Source of the DNA: Capillidium heterosporum
Lineage: Eukaryota; Entomophthoromycota; Entomophthoromycetes; Entomophthorales; Capillidiaceae
Assembly (NCBI GenBank): GCA_016630905.1
Contig: WBMQ01000028.1
Location: 1-43,274 of the forward strand
DNA: 43,274 bases
Direction: 5' to 3'
The notes under the pieces were generated by a model that was not told where the DNA came from, did no database searches, and saw only the letters and a list, made by a program, of their open reading frames with translations. The translations under genes were made by a program, and so were the position numbers. Shown in pieces: positions 34,210-43,194 of this stretch. Each line of letters begins with the position of its first letter. Positions within the stretch are counted from its first letter, which is position 1.

Positions 34210-34242
34210 CTAAAAATAGTTGATTTAGCCAGCTATTTTTAG
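34210..34242 (+). promoter_or_regulatory. perfect inverted pair of MADS-box sites, gene 3
   Basis: CTAAAAATAG at 34210 and its exact inverse CTATTTTTAG at 34233 match the MEF2/Rlm1 consensus CTA(A/T)4TAG at every position. Starts are 23 bp apart, and the pair lies 109 bp before the TATA box. Confidence 0.65.
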
Positions 34243-34286
34243 CTGCAGTTGCAAATTGCGTTGTAGTTCATTATAAATCTTTCAGA

Positions 34287-34298
34287 TATGACAGCTGT
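34287..34298 (+). promoter_or_regulatory. TATGACAGCTGT motif, gene 3
   Basis: It is shared with genes 2, 4 and 8 at the same relative place. Here it contains an E-box core (CAGCTG), which is not kept in the other copies. Confidence 0.5.
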
Positions 34299-34318
34299 TG
34301 AGCTAAGTAGAAAGCAGG

Positions 34319-34325
34319 TATAAAA
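34319..34325 (+). promoter_or_regulatory. TATA box, array gene 3
   Basis: TATAAAA 74 bp before the ATG; sequence identity with gene 2 begins about here. Confidence 0.75.
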
Positions 34326-34392
34326 GGAGGGTCGGTGACTCGATTGTTTAGACAGAAATCAACACCTCTTAAGTTTAAAACTCAAACGCAAA

Positions 34393-34779
34393 ATGAAATT
34401 CCAAGCCGCCCTCCTAGCTTTAGCTGCCACTCTTATTTCCGCCGACAAGTGCCCTGCTCCAAGTGACAACTGCGGTGATGTTTCTCTACCTCCCAACTAC
34501 AACGTCAACCTGGATGCCACCTTCTACTCTGGCACCAACTTCACCGGTGACTTTAAGAAGTCTACTATCAAGGGTATTTACGGATGTACTAATGATATCC
34601 CCGACTTCCAAATTAAGTCGATGTTGAGTACCGGCTCCACTCAACTTACTTTCCACTATGGTAAGGACTGTATCGGTCACGTCATCACCCAGGTCCAGGG
34701 TGGTAGCTTCAACTTGGATACTTCCAAGGGCTGTCCTGGTAGTGTTTTCATCAAGTTGAACCGTTATGGAAGTTGTTAA
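34393..34779 (+). CDS. secreted six-Cys crystallin-like protein, array gene 3
   Basis: An intronless gene for 128 aa with signal peptide, all six cysteines and the motifs FYSGTNFTG and HYGKDCIGH. It is almost identical to gene 2 from TATA box to about codon 108. The last 60 bases instead use codons seen in other members (GGCTGTCCTGGTAGTGTTTT, close to gene 5), and the 3' flank is unrelated to that of gene 2. This mosaic suggests gene conversion between neighbours rather than a simple recent duplication of the whole unit. Product: secreted protein of unknown function. Confidence 0.92.
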   Translation: MKFQAALLALAATLISADKCPAPSDNCGDVSLPPNYNVNLDATFYSGTNFTGDFKKSTIKGIYGCTNDIPDFQIKSMLSTGSTQLTFHYGKDCIGHVITQVQGGSFNLDTSKGCPGSVFIKLNRYGSC

Positions 34780-35776
34780 TTTGTGGATTTTGTTTATAAT
34801 AAATTGCTAACCCATATACCATACATTGGTGCTTTTGAATAATGTCCGTTGTTTATTAATAAATAAAAATATGACTAATACCTTTATTAACGGCAATTTA
34901 TTTTACAATCCACTTTTATGAGCTATTTTATAGATATACCTTTTTCAAATAGCTACTTGCTTTGTTTATCAAAACTTATATAAAGTGCATTTCTTATTTC
35001 CAATCCATAAAGATGGAATAGTAGCTTCCATTCAATTGAATATCCAAATAGAGGATTTATACCTATCTACTCTTTAAAGAAAGGGAAGGAAATGTAGCTC
35101 ATTTGATAGCAGAGTATTTAAAACTAGTCTTCGGATTATCCCTCTAACTTTCATCTTCTACCACCTGTTATACACTATTGATATAAATATCTGTGCATGC
35201 TGTATACAGGATAGTTTTAAGATTGAGGCATCAAATGGAAGGTGCCTGTAGTTAGATTAATTGTAGCTGATTTTCCAGCAATATGAATAGTACTTGGCCT
35301 ATTTGATATAAGTACAACGATTGAAATATATTCCTCAGGTTTCCAAGATAATTTGATGGATTTGAAGTGATAGTTTCAAACTAAACTGTATTTTGCCCCA
35401 GATTTCAACTTCCTACTACTTTGGTCTCAATAAAGCGTTGCAAATTCAATGTTAAGCTGTTCAAATAACCTGAGCGATTTCTTATCAATTCAATAGTAAG
35501 AAATTCAATATGCCCTGAACAGAATAATATTAACCTGGAATTATTGATTTGGACCAGAGTAGTAGGAAGCTAAGGTTTGTCCATTTCCAAGTTTGAGTAT
35601 CGTGAAATAGACTTTTTGATAGGTAGCTTAAGGAGTACTAAGCAAAGTCTGTCTTCCTACTCAGATGTCCGCATCTACCCAACCTAAGCTATAGGTATAC
35701 ATAGCCGAGTTATTTATATCGTTTTTAACTTTCGCTAGATCTAGCTATACTCTAATTTAGATTTGATGTGTCAAAG
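34780..35776. other. array spacer 3
   Basis: An AT-rich spacer. The word AGATGTCCGCATCTA near 35660 echoes spacers of other units. No gene is recognised. Confidence 0.5.
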
Positions 35777-35786
35777 TTAAAAATAG
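35777..35786 (+). promoter_or_regulatory. single MADS-box-like site, gene 4
   Basis: TTAAAAATAG 125 bp before the TATA box. The expected inverted partner 23 bp on (35800) is not conserved. TATGACAACTTT follows at 35828. Confidence 0.4.
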
Positions 35787-35901
35787 CATTCTTACCTGCT
35801 GTGTTTACTTTGAGGTTGAAGTGTACTTATGACAACTTTGTTTCGCCGACCGTTGCAAAAAGATGGGATATAGTATTATTTAAAAATAAACAAAGAATAT
35901 G

Positions 35902-35908
35902 TATAAAA
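35902..35908 (+). promoter_or_regulatory. TATA box, array gene 4
   Basis: TATAAAA 68 bp before the ATG, followed by AGAGAGTTGGC as in other members. Confidence 0.7.
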
Positions 35909-35969
35909 AGAGAGTTGGCAAAGCAAATACTTCAAACAATAAATTGATTTTTAATATATTCACATAAAA

Positions 35970-36356
35970 ATGAAATTCCAATCCATCTTCCTAGCTTTGA
36001 TTGCCAACCTAGTAATTTCTGACAAGTGTCCAACCCCAAGTGACAACTGTGGTCCCGTTGGTCTGCCTCCTAACAGTAATTACACGATGGAGGCAACTTT
36101 CTGGCCTGAAGTCAACTTCACCGGTCAATACAAAACCTCCAAAATCAACGGAATCTACGGATGTACCAACGACGTCCCCGACTTTCAAATTAAATCGTTC
36201 GTAAGTACGGGGTCGACGCAGGTCACCTTCCACTATGGTAAGGATTGCTTTGGCCACGTCATATACCAGGTCGAAGGTGGAAGTGCCGATTTGGAGGCTT
36301 CCAAAGGCTGTCCAGGTAGTGTCTTTATCAAATTGAACCGGTATGGATCCTGTTAG
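35970..36356 (+). CDS. secreted six-Cys crystallin-like protein, array gene 4
   Basis: An intronless gene for 128 aa. The signal peptide MKFQSIFLALIANLVIS leads to DKCPTPSDNCG. The six cysteines are conserved. The Greek-key-like segment reads FWPEVNFTGQYKTS, and the second half keeps HYGKDCFGH and KGCPGSVFIKLNR. Two possible N-glycosylation sites are NYT and NFT. It is clearly paralogous to genes 2 and 3 but diverged over its whole length, so it was not part of their recent homogenisation. Confidence 0.92.
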   Translation: MKFQSIFLALIANLVISDKCPTPSDNCGPVGLPPNSNYTMEATFWPEVNFTGQYKTSKINGIYGCTNDVPDFQIKSFVSTGSTQVTFHYGKDCFGHVIYQVEGGSADLEASKGCPGSVFIKLNRYGSC

Positions 36357-37267
36357 TTTTGTTCATTAGCTCCAATAAATCTGTAGTACATATTTTAATC
36401 AAGTAAGTCTTATAAGTTATAGCTTTATAGGTGACTTTTTCATTTCTATAGATACTATTTATGCGTTATTTTACCAGTGATATAAGTCTAGCTAACATTT
36501 CTATCAGCAGCAATTCAACTTTATAAAGTGAGGCCAACTGATTGATTAAATCAACTCCCTTTCAGCAACCCCGGCTTTATATTCAGCTTTTTATAGCTCT
36601 GATTTATACACCATAGAATTGGGAATTTGTATTTGAAATATTTTAATATAAATATAGTATATAGAAAATAAAATTCAATAAATAAATATAGCCTTCGATA
36701 ATACATATATTTATATTGTGAGGCTCGAGATTCCAGCTATTCCTTTGATATAATGTAAAAAATACAAATTTCAGTCTATCTTTCAAGTACTGATTCACTA
36801 GTATACTTGAGTACTAGCTACTTTCGAATGTATATTTCCCCTACAACTGATATAGTTACTATAAAAACTATATGGCTTACTAGTTACCGACAAATCAGCA
36901 TTTGAGAACCTGCCTTGAACACAAATTTCTTTCGAAGCATGACCCATCTTCAAATCTAAAGTAGAGCAAAATGAACTTTATAGGCATGCCTTTGAGAACT
37001 ATCGACGAAGTTTACTTTTCTATTTGAAAGTCTAGATCTATATACGAAATAAAAGTGGATAGAGACTGCTTTCTGAACACTGGTTTAACGTTTACTTGAT
37101 CTAATTACGAAATTTTAACTGTGTAGCTTAATTTTAAAGTTAACAGTAGTAGGTTGAACTATAACATTAATAGAAGCTGAGCTACATCCATTATAAGCCT
37201 TGATCCGAGACACCTCGAAGAAAGGAACAATAGGTGCCACTTAACCACTTAAGAATATGAAAGACAG
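36357..37267. other. array spacer 4, start of second promoter class
   Basis: From about 36990 the sequence is related to the upstream region of gene 6 (38600-38880); both contain ACTTGATCTA, TACGAAA and CCGAGACA(A/C)CTC. No MADS-type pair is present. No gene is recognised. Confidence 0.5.
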
Positions 37268-37274
37268 TATAAAA
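37268..37274 (+). promoter_or_regulatory. TATA box, array gene 5
   Basis: TATAAAA 59 bp before the ATG, followed by GAGATGCCAATAACTCG. Confidence 0.7.
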
Positions 37275-37326
37275 GAGATGCCAATAACTCGAACCCTTAA
37301 TAGAAACATCTCAACCAAGTGCCCAG

Positions 37327-37752
37327 ATGCATTTCCAAACTATTTTCCTAATTTTCACTATCATCGGTATGGTAGCCAGTGCCAAGTGCCTGACCCCAAG
37401 CGATCCTTGTGACAACGTCCGCGCGTTTGACTACCAAAATATCGGGCACGATGTATTCTTCCACTCTGAACCCGAATTCCTTGATGAAGCCAAGGCAGCC
37501 AGTGTGAAGGGAACCTACGAGTGCATCGATGACGTTCCCAACTTCAAAGTCAAATCCATCTTGAGTAATGGCGTCAACTTTATCACCTTGCACAAAGGTA
37601 AGGGCTGCATTGGTCCGGTCATCGACAAGTTCCTGAGTGCTAAAGAGAATTTGGAGGCTACAGAAAGCTGTCCTGGTAGTGTTTTCGTCCAGCTCCGTTT
37701 TGATGAGAACTGCAAGCCTTCTTTATCTCGAAATATCCAGATCAGTGGATAG
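37327..37752 (+). CDS. secreted six-Cys crystallin-like protein, array gene 5 (MHFQ type)
   Basis: An intronless gene for 141 aa. The signal peptide MHFQTIFLIFTIIGMVASA precedes KCLTPSDPCDN. Six cysteines remain in register (KC, PC, EC, GC, SCPGS, NC). The first Greek-key-like motif has lost its glycine (FHSEPEFLDEA), and the second has HKGKGCIG. The C-terminus is about 12 residues longer than in genes 2-4. It is more diverged and more acidic than the MKFQ genes. With gene 6 and the pseudogene it forms a second subfamily with its own upstream region. Confidence 0.9.
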   Translation: MHFQTIFLIFTIIGMVASAKCLTPSDPCDNVRAFDYQNIGHDVFFHSEPEFLDEAKAASVKGTYECIDDVPNFKVKSILSNGVNFITLHKGKGCIGPVIDKFLSAKENLEATESCPGSVFVQLRFDENCKPSLSRNIQISG

Positions 37753-38881
37753 ATTTCCAAATATTTTTAAGGTAGACAAATACCGCCAAATAAATATATA
37801 GTTTACTAACTTTTATTTTGAGTATAGGATGCTTTTGCTTTTACCTAGCCTTAATTTGATTGAAGGATGCTAATATATAAGAGCTACTTGCGATTTCAAC
37901 AATTTTTAGAGATGTCAAACCTGCAAGTATTTTGCAATTAATTGAGCAATTGCAGTTTCAAATAAGCTTTTTAACTCATAGATAATGATGACTATCCATA
38001 TGGATGTGAGTTTCATTTTGAGTGCACCATCAATCAATTTGAAGCAAAGGAAATAAGGCAAGTAAACCAAAAGCTAAAATAAATGTATAAATCAAGAAGT
38101 TTATTTAAAAACGACCCTTCTAAAGGCTAATACAAGTCCAGTTGATATTGCTATCGACAGTAGTTTGCTTTCATGGATACAGTATCTACTAACTAACAAT
38201 TTTAATTTTCCTACGGTAGTAATATGACGATACTCAGCTATTAATAGTACTGATTTATAAATTTTAATTTTAAAGTAACTAAATTTAAAATATTTAGTGT
38301 ATGCACATTTAAGTTCAAAAAGTAGGGATAGTTTTCAATTTTATAAGTCTTTATATGATGGGGCCGAAATTATGAGCATTTTTTAGATCCAAGTGTAATA
38401 GGAAAATATCAATTTCGGATCTATCCTTCAAATAATGACACACCATTATTGGTAGTTTTATATATATTAATATAGATTTCCTCTACATCTTGTATAGTTA
38501 GCTAAAATTACTGGTTACTGACAAGCCAGTATTTTATAGTTTGTTTGGAGAGTCAATTTTAGTCTCAAAGTATAATCCACCTTCAAATCTAAAGACCCTA
38601 GGACCTATTGATGAAATCTAACCCTCTACTTGAAGATCTGGATCTAAGTATGAAATAGAGATGGATAAAAGCTGCTTCTTAAATATTGGTTTGAAGTCTA
38701 CTTGATCTAGGTACGAAACTTTAACTTTGGATAATCTAACTTTAAAGCTAAAGTTATGGGCTGAGCTGTCGCTTTAATAGGAATTGGGCTATATCCAACA
38801 CAGGTCTTTGCCCGAGACAACTCAAGGAAAACAAAAGAAACAGTAGGCGCTATCTAAAATGCAAAGGCATTAAAATTAGTG
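37753..38881. other. array spacer 5
   Basis: The 38600-38880 part is a diverged copy of the gene 5 upstream region. The rest is AT-rich with no gene recognised. Confidence 0.5.
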
Positions 38882-38888
38882 TATAAAA
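38882..38888 (+). promoter_or_regulatory. TATA box, array gene 6
   Basis: TATAAAA 75 bp before the chosen ATG. Because it lies downstream of the in-frame ATG-like start at 38879, it argues for the ATG at 38957. Confidence 0.7.
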
Positions 38889-38956
38889 GAGTACTAGATA
38901 CTCGAGTCATCAAAAAACTCAAGCTATTAGTAAAAGAATATAAGCAGCTAACCCAA

Positions 38957-39367
38957 ATGCATTTCCAAGTCGTCTTTCTAGCCCTCATTATCAGTCTTGT
39001 AGCTAGTGATAAGTGTCCCGCTCTAGACAGTTATTGCGACGACTTCAGCTTAGGTGATGAAAAAGATTTGGAACGCCAAGTTAAATTCTACTCCAATGCT
39101 TACTTATCGGGCAAATCCAAAACCTCAACCATCAAGAGTGCGTTTGGATGCATCAACGACATGCCCGACTTTGAGATTAAATCCATTTCGAGCAATGATG
39201 TCAACTATGTTACATTGTACAAGGGTAAGGACTGCATTGGAAAAATCATCGACCAATATCAGTATATGAATCTGGATTTGAATTCTACCAAGGGATGCCC
39301 CGGTAGTGTCTTTGTCCAAATCCGCCTTCCTGAGAAATGCAACACCTTTTTACCAGGACACATCTAG
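38957..39367 (+). CDS. secreted six-Cys crystallin-like protein, array gene 6 (MHFQ type)
   Basis: An intronless gene for 136 aa. I start at 38957, which gives the signal peptide MHFQVVFLALIISLVAS, like gene 5; the in-frame extension to 38879 begins with GTG and overlaps the TATA box. The mature part begins DKCPALDSYCDD. It holds FYSNAYLSGKSKTS (Y-x4-Y-x-x-G, one residue longer than usual), FGCINDMPDFEIKS, YKGKDCIG and KGCPGSVFVQ, and ends with a short tail KCNTFLPGHI. The six cysteines are conserved. It is the nearest relative of gene 5. Confidence 0.9.
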   Translation: MHFQVVFLALIISLVASDKCPALDSYCDDFSLGDEKDLERQVKFYSNAYLSGKSKTSTIKSAFGCINDMPDFEIKSISSNDVNYVTLYKGKDCIGKIIDQYQYMNLDLNSTKGCPGSVFVQIRLPEKCNTFLPGHI

Positions 39368-40530
39368 ATCATAGATTAGATTTAGAAGACTTTAAAGATT
39401 GAGGATTATATAGATAAAGATTTATTTGATTATTTTTTATTTTACGTATGTTATTCTTTATTTTTACCCAGCTAGGTTTTTATTTAAAGATAGCTATCTA
39501 TATATGAACTACTCTTGATTTCAAAGTTTTTGGAGGCATGTTGGGTAGTTAAATATATTTAAAGAAATTGCAATTGGATTGGAATTATAAGACAAGGTAT
39601 ATTAGAATTTAGAAAATACTTCTACTGTAGCCTTATCGAATCAAATGCTAATATAAAATTGAAAATAGGGCATATTTATTATACAAGCTACTAAGATATA
39701 CTTTAATTATATTTTATATCTTAAAGTACTAAAAGACTTGGAGTACCATTCATAAGTTTGTAAAATGTACTTAAATCTCCTTTAATTTGAAATTTGAAAT
39801 TTTATAGCTGATAATGGCATCAGCTTATACATATTTAATCTACTTCATCTGCCTACAAGTGAGGTATGTTTGATGAATGTTGCTTATCAATGACAACCTG
39901 CCCTTATTCTTTTATAAACTCCAACTTTCAGCAGCCATAAGCCAACTTCCATACAACATCTCAAATTTTATAAGCAACTATCTAAACGATTAGCCTAGAT
40001 AGCCAATAATGGGTTATGTATACTTAAAGTCAACTGTATACGAAACAGCGAGTACTCAAATAGAATAAAATTTCCAACCTTGAATTGACTTGACCAAACT
40101 TTAGTTCTTTCAAATATACCTATCTATCAAAACTTTAGATGGCAGGTTTCTTGGAATGGAATCGGCAATTAATAGCTTAAAAAGTAACAAACGGAGCTCT
40201 CACTTCTATTTAGATGTAAAGATCTAGACTTACAAAGAATAGCGATTTAAAAAATTGCATATATGTAAGGTTTTAATATCTACTAGATTTAGTTACATGC
40301 CAATCTAGACCTAAGTAGCTTAAATTTCAAGGTGAAAGTTGAAAGCAATGGAGTTGCTGTCATTTAAGTTGGTTAAACTACACCTAGTACAAATTGTTTT
40401 CCAAGACATCTGAAATATGAAGAAAAGCTAGGTGTTCAACAACCTTCTAATTTTGATTACTTGGTGTAAATAAAAAGGAAAACTAATATTCTTAAGATTT
40501 TCAATCAAAAAAGATATAGCTTCAGCCTAG
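39368..40530. other. array spacer 6
   Basis: An AT-rich spacer. The 40200-40450 part resembles upstream DNA of genes 5 and 6 (for example AAGATCTAGACTTAC against AAGTCTAGATCTATA, and CAAGACATCTGA). No intact TATAAAA remains before the pseudogene; GATATAG stands at the expected place. Confidence 0.5.
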
Positions 40531-40799
40531 ATGAGCATCCTCTTATTCTTCTAGCATTGGCTGTCAACTTTATGGCCATCAAAAAGTACCCAGTCAAAAA
40601 TGACAACTGCAGTGTCAGTCACATACATCTCAACTCTGACTTTAGGATGAAAGTTAGGTTCTAATTGTAACCCAACTTTGTAGGTGATCACAAGAGTTTG
40701 ATGATTCCAAATACTTTTACATGCATCAATATTGCACCCAACTTTCAAACAAAACCTATATTGAATGGTTGTTACAATCAAATGATTTTAAACTATAAG
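40531..40799 (+). pseudogene. array gene 7, broken crystallin-like gene
   Basis: The first bases after ATG are out of frame. From the next frame one reads LALAVNF, NDNCS, KVRF, two stop codons within three residues, PNFVGDHKS, FTCIN, APNFQTKPIL and a last NQM. This matches the family from the signal peptide to the middle of the second half. The first conserved Cys is Tyr, the key aromatic turn carries the stops, and the gene ends at 40799 where an LTR-like repeat begins. The 3' half is not recognisable beyond the repeat. The gene is dead in several independent ways. Confidence 0.85.
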
Positions 40800-41773
40800 T
40801 GTAAAGTTCAGAAAGGTGCTGCTGGATCCAGCTAATGATGCGATAGGTTAGAAAAGTGAAATTAAAACTTACCGCTGCATTAGTGATAAAGGTTTGAACT
40901 CTCTGGATGGCAGGTCGAATAGAAAACTAAAGAATATATACCATAAGGAGCGCTCACACAATGATAATCAAGTTCCAGTTCCAAGAGGGGGTAGATTGAG
41001 ACTTAGATACGGACTGGGGCTAGATAGGATGGGGCCTTCTAGATGATGATTGAGCAGCAGTCAATACTATAGTATTAGAGTCAAGGATAGGGGTTGGCTG
41101 ATAGGTCGACGTCGGTTTAAAACGATTGATCGTATTAGTAATATTAATCGCCCAAAGGAGGTGAGATCCAAGGGTAGTAAGGATCGTTAACAGGTGATAG
41201 GAGGCATGGAGGGTAGAAGAACTAGACCACATAGTAATTCTATGCTGAAAACAAAGATGTGAGCAAGGACAAAATTTTATTCAGAAACTAAGAACCGAAA
41301 TCAAGCTGCTAGGAACAAAGGGTGAGTAGCAACTAGGAGTAGCGAGGTGGAATGTTGTCAAGATTCTGGCTTTCAGTACTAACCAAATGGTTTAAATATC
41401 TCTATACCATCTTGGTCGTAGTTACGTTAGGAAGATTAAGTTTCCGTCTGTAATTAACTATTCTACATAGCAATTAGATATTTACCAAGTTTAGCTAGAA
41501 AGGTTGGTGATACTGTCAACTACTGCGAGTGGGTTTACCATCATTGGAATGATAGAATCAGATAACATACCGCTAATCGTTGGAGTTCTCAGATGATAGT
41601 CTAAATCAAGAAAAATAAAAGGGAATCAAAATATCCGATATGTGATGTAAATTCGTAGCTAAGGTAGTTACGAATTAAGGATGGAAAAAATTGAAAAGAA
41701 ATATAACAAAAAATAAAGAGGATAATAGATCTATGACCTAGTAATACATATTTTAATGAACAAGGCCATTACA
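40800..41773 (+). mobile_element. LTR-like repeat, long subfamily, inserted in the array
   Basis: It begins TGTAAAGTTCAG and ends GGCCATTACA, so it has TGTAA...TTACA ends, typical of LTRs. It is closely related to the minus-strand copy at 1-683 and carries about 250 bp missing from the copies at 4020 and 21542. Gene spacing supports an insertion: pseudogene to gene 8 is 2664 bp, and subtracting 974 leaves 1690, like the other intervals. No target-site duplication could be seen, so the ends may be off by a few bases or the site has eroded. Confidence 0.75.
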
Positions 41774-42975
41774 GATTATATAAAATCTGTGGTTATATAT
41801 ACATCACATTCATTAGTAGAAGCGAAAATATAAACTGGTAACAAGGCAAACCCTTCAAAGGGTTCATTATGAATAGGTTGACACTATATGTCGAGACCCT
41901 TAAAATTTATGATATGTACCTTTTACGATTACTAAAAACCAATATTTGTTGATATATTGCAAGCTGTATGTAGATGTATAAATATAAAATCTACCCTAAC
42001 AATTTAACATCTGATAAATCAAAGACACCTTATTTTGTTATTGAAAGCTAATTAGCCTTGACATTTAAGATTGCTAATTTCCAAAGAAACTCAAAAGTAG
42101 TCTTCATCCTGTTAGGAATTTTTAATTCCAAAAGCCTTATCTTTGTCCTTATATCGAATATATTATATTTATAATTGCAAAATAACTATATATTGCACTA
42201 TACAGTTACTAAACATGTATCAAAAAGCCTATTAACATACAGCTGTCTTGACGTTTCGTTTAAACTTTAAAAATAGATATATCCCATCTATATGTTTAGT
42301 CCCCCAATCGTGAATTCTGGGACGCTCTACTATAAAGCATTTTCTTTATACTTATATTCAACTAATTTATAGGAAAGTATAGATAATAATGAACAACGGA
42401 TACTAAGTTAAACGTTCAAAAAATAATAAACGGAGAAGCTACTAAGTTTGGAAATTGTATCAATATAATAATAACAAAATATTTAAAGATATAACTACAT
42501 ACTTTCAATTACTATAATGGGCTTTATTCCGTAATTTTGAATCTTTTGACCTAAAAATAAATTTTTTCGAGTTTGTAATGTGACCTATATACTATAGTCT
42601 ACACAAAACCTAATAGATAGGTGTATCTGAAGTAACTTGATGACACTTATGAATATATATTACATTTGATGGATTCTTACTAAAGAGATGTTTGAATTGT
42701 AGGGAGCATTTTGAAAAATCTGTCAAGGCTCGCTTACTTTTGACTTCATTTAAATGCCTGTATCCCCTCGACCAGCCAAGCGATGAGTAGGGGTATTTGC
42801 TTTGGTACCTTCTATACTTTGCTCCAAAAATTTAGATCAATTTCCAAAACTTCATTCAAATTGCTTGAACAGCCAAAAGCAAACCCAAATGTTTACCAAA
42901 CTTAGTAATGGCATGCTTTGAAACCTCCTGCTCTTCAAGAAATCAATCGTTCATATTTGAACTACTCAGTGAAAG
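41774..42975. other. array spacer 7
   Basis: An AT-rich spacer between the LTR-like insertion and the last array gene. I see no clear remainder of the pseudogene 3' half, although CTTCAAAGGGTTC near 41857 faintly recalls the CTTCCAAGGGTTG of gene 2. No gene is recognised. Confidence 0.45.
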
Positions 42976-43008
42976 TTAAAAATAGTATGCTTGACCTACT
43001 ATTTTTAG
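42976..43008 (+). promoter_or_regulatory. inverted pair of MADS-box sites, gene 8
   Basis: TTAAAAATAG at 42976 and CTATTTTTAG at 42999 start 23 bp apart, 142 bp before the TATA box. TATGACAGTTGT follows at 43053. Confidence 0.6.
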
Positions 43009-43117
43009 TTTTTAATATAAAATTGAATTGTCTATCCTTATAAATCCCGGACTATGACAGTTGTAAGTAAGTAAGGTAGATACCACATTACCATCTAGAA
43101 TCAGCTCCAAAAGTATA

Positions 43118-43124
43118 TATAAAA
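43118..43124 (+). promoter_or_regulatory. TATA box, array gene 8
   Basis: TATAAAA, 77 bp before the ATG, followed by GAAGAGCCAGCAACTC as in the other family promoters. Confidence 0.7.
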
Positions 43125-43194
43125 GAAGAGCCAGCAACTCAAACATTTCAAAACACAAATAAACAACTAGACTAAACTTAAGCCAACTGGCAAA

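Noticed and set aside
30694-43124. CRISPR-like periodicity of the array
   Set aside because: The repeat period is over 1 kb and made of genes with flanks; no short direct repeats with unique spacers exist.
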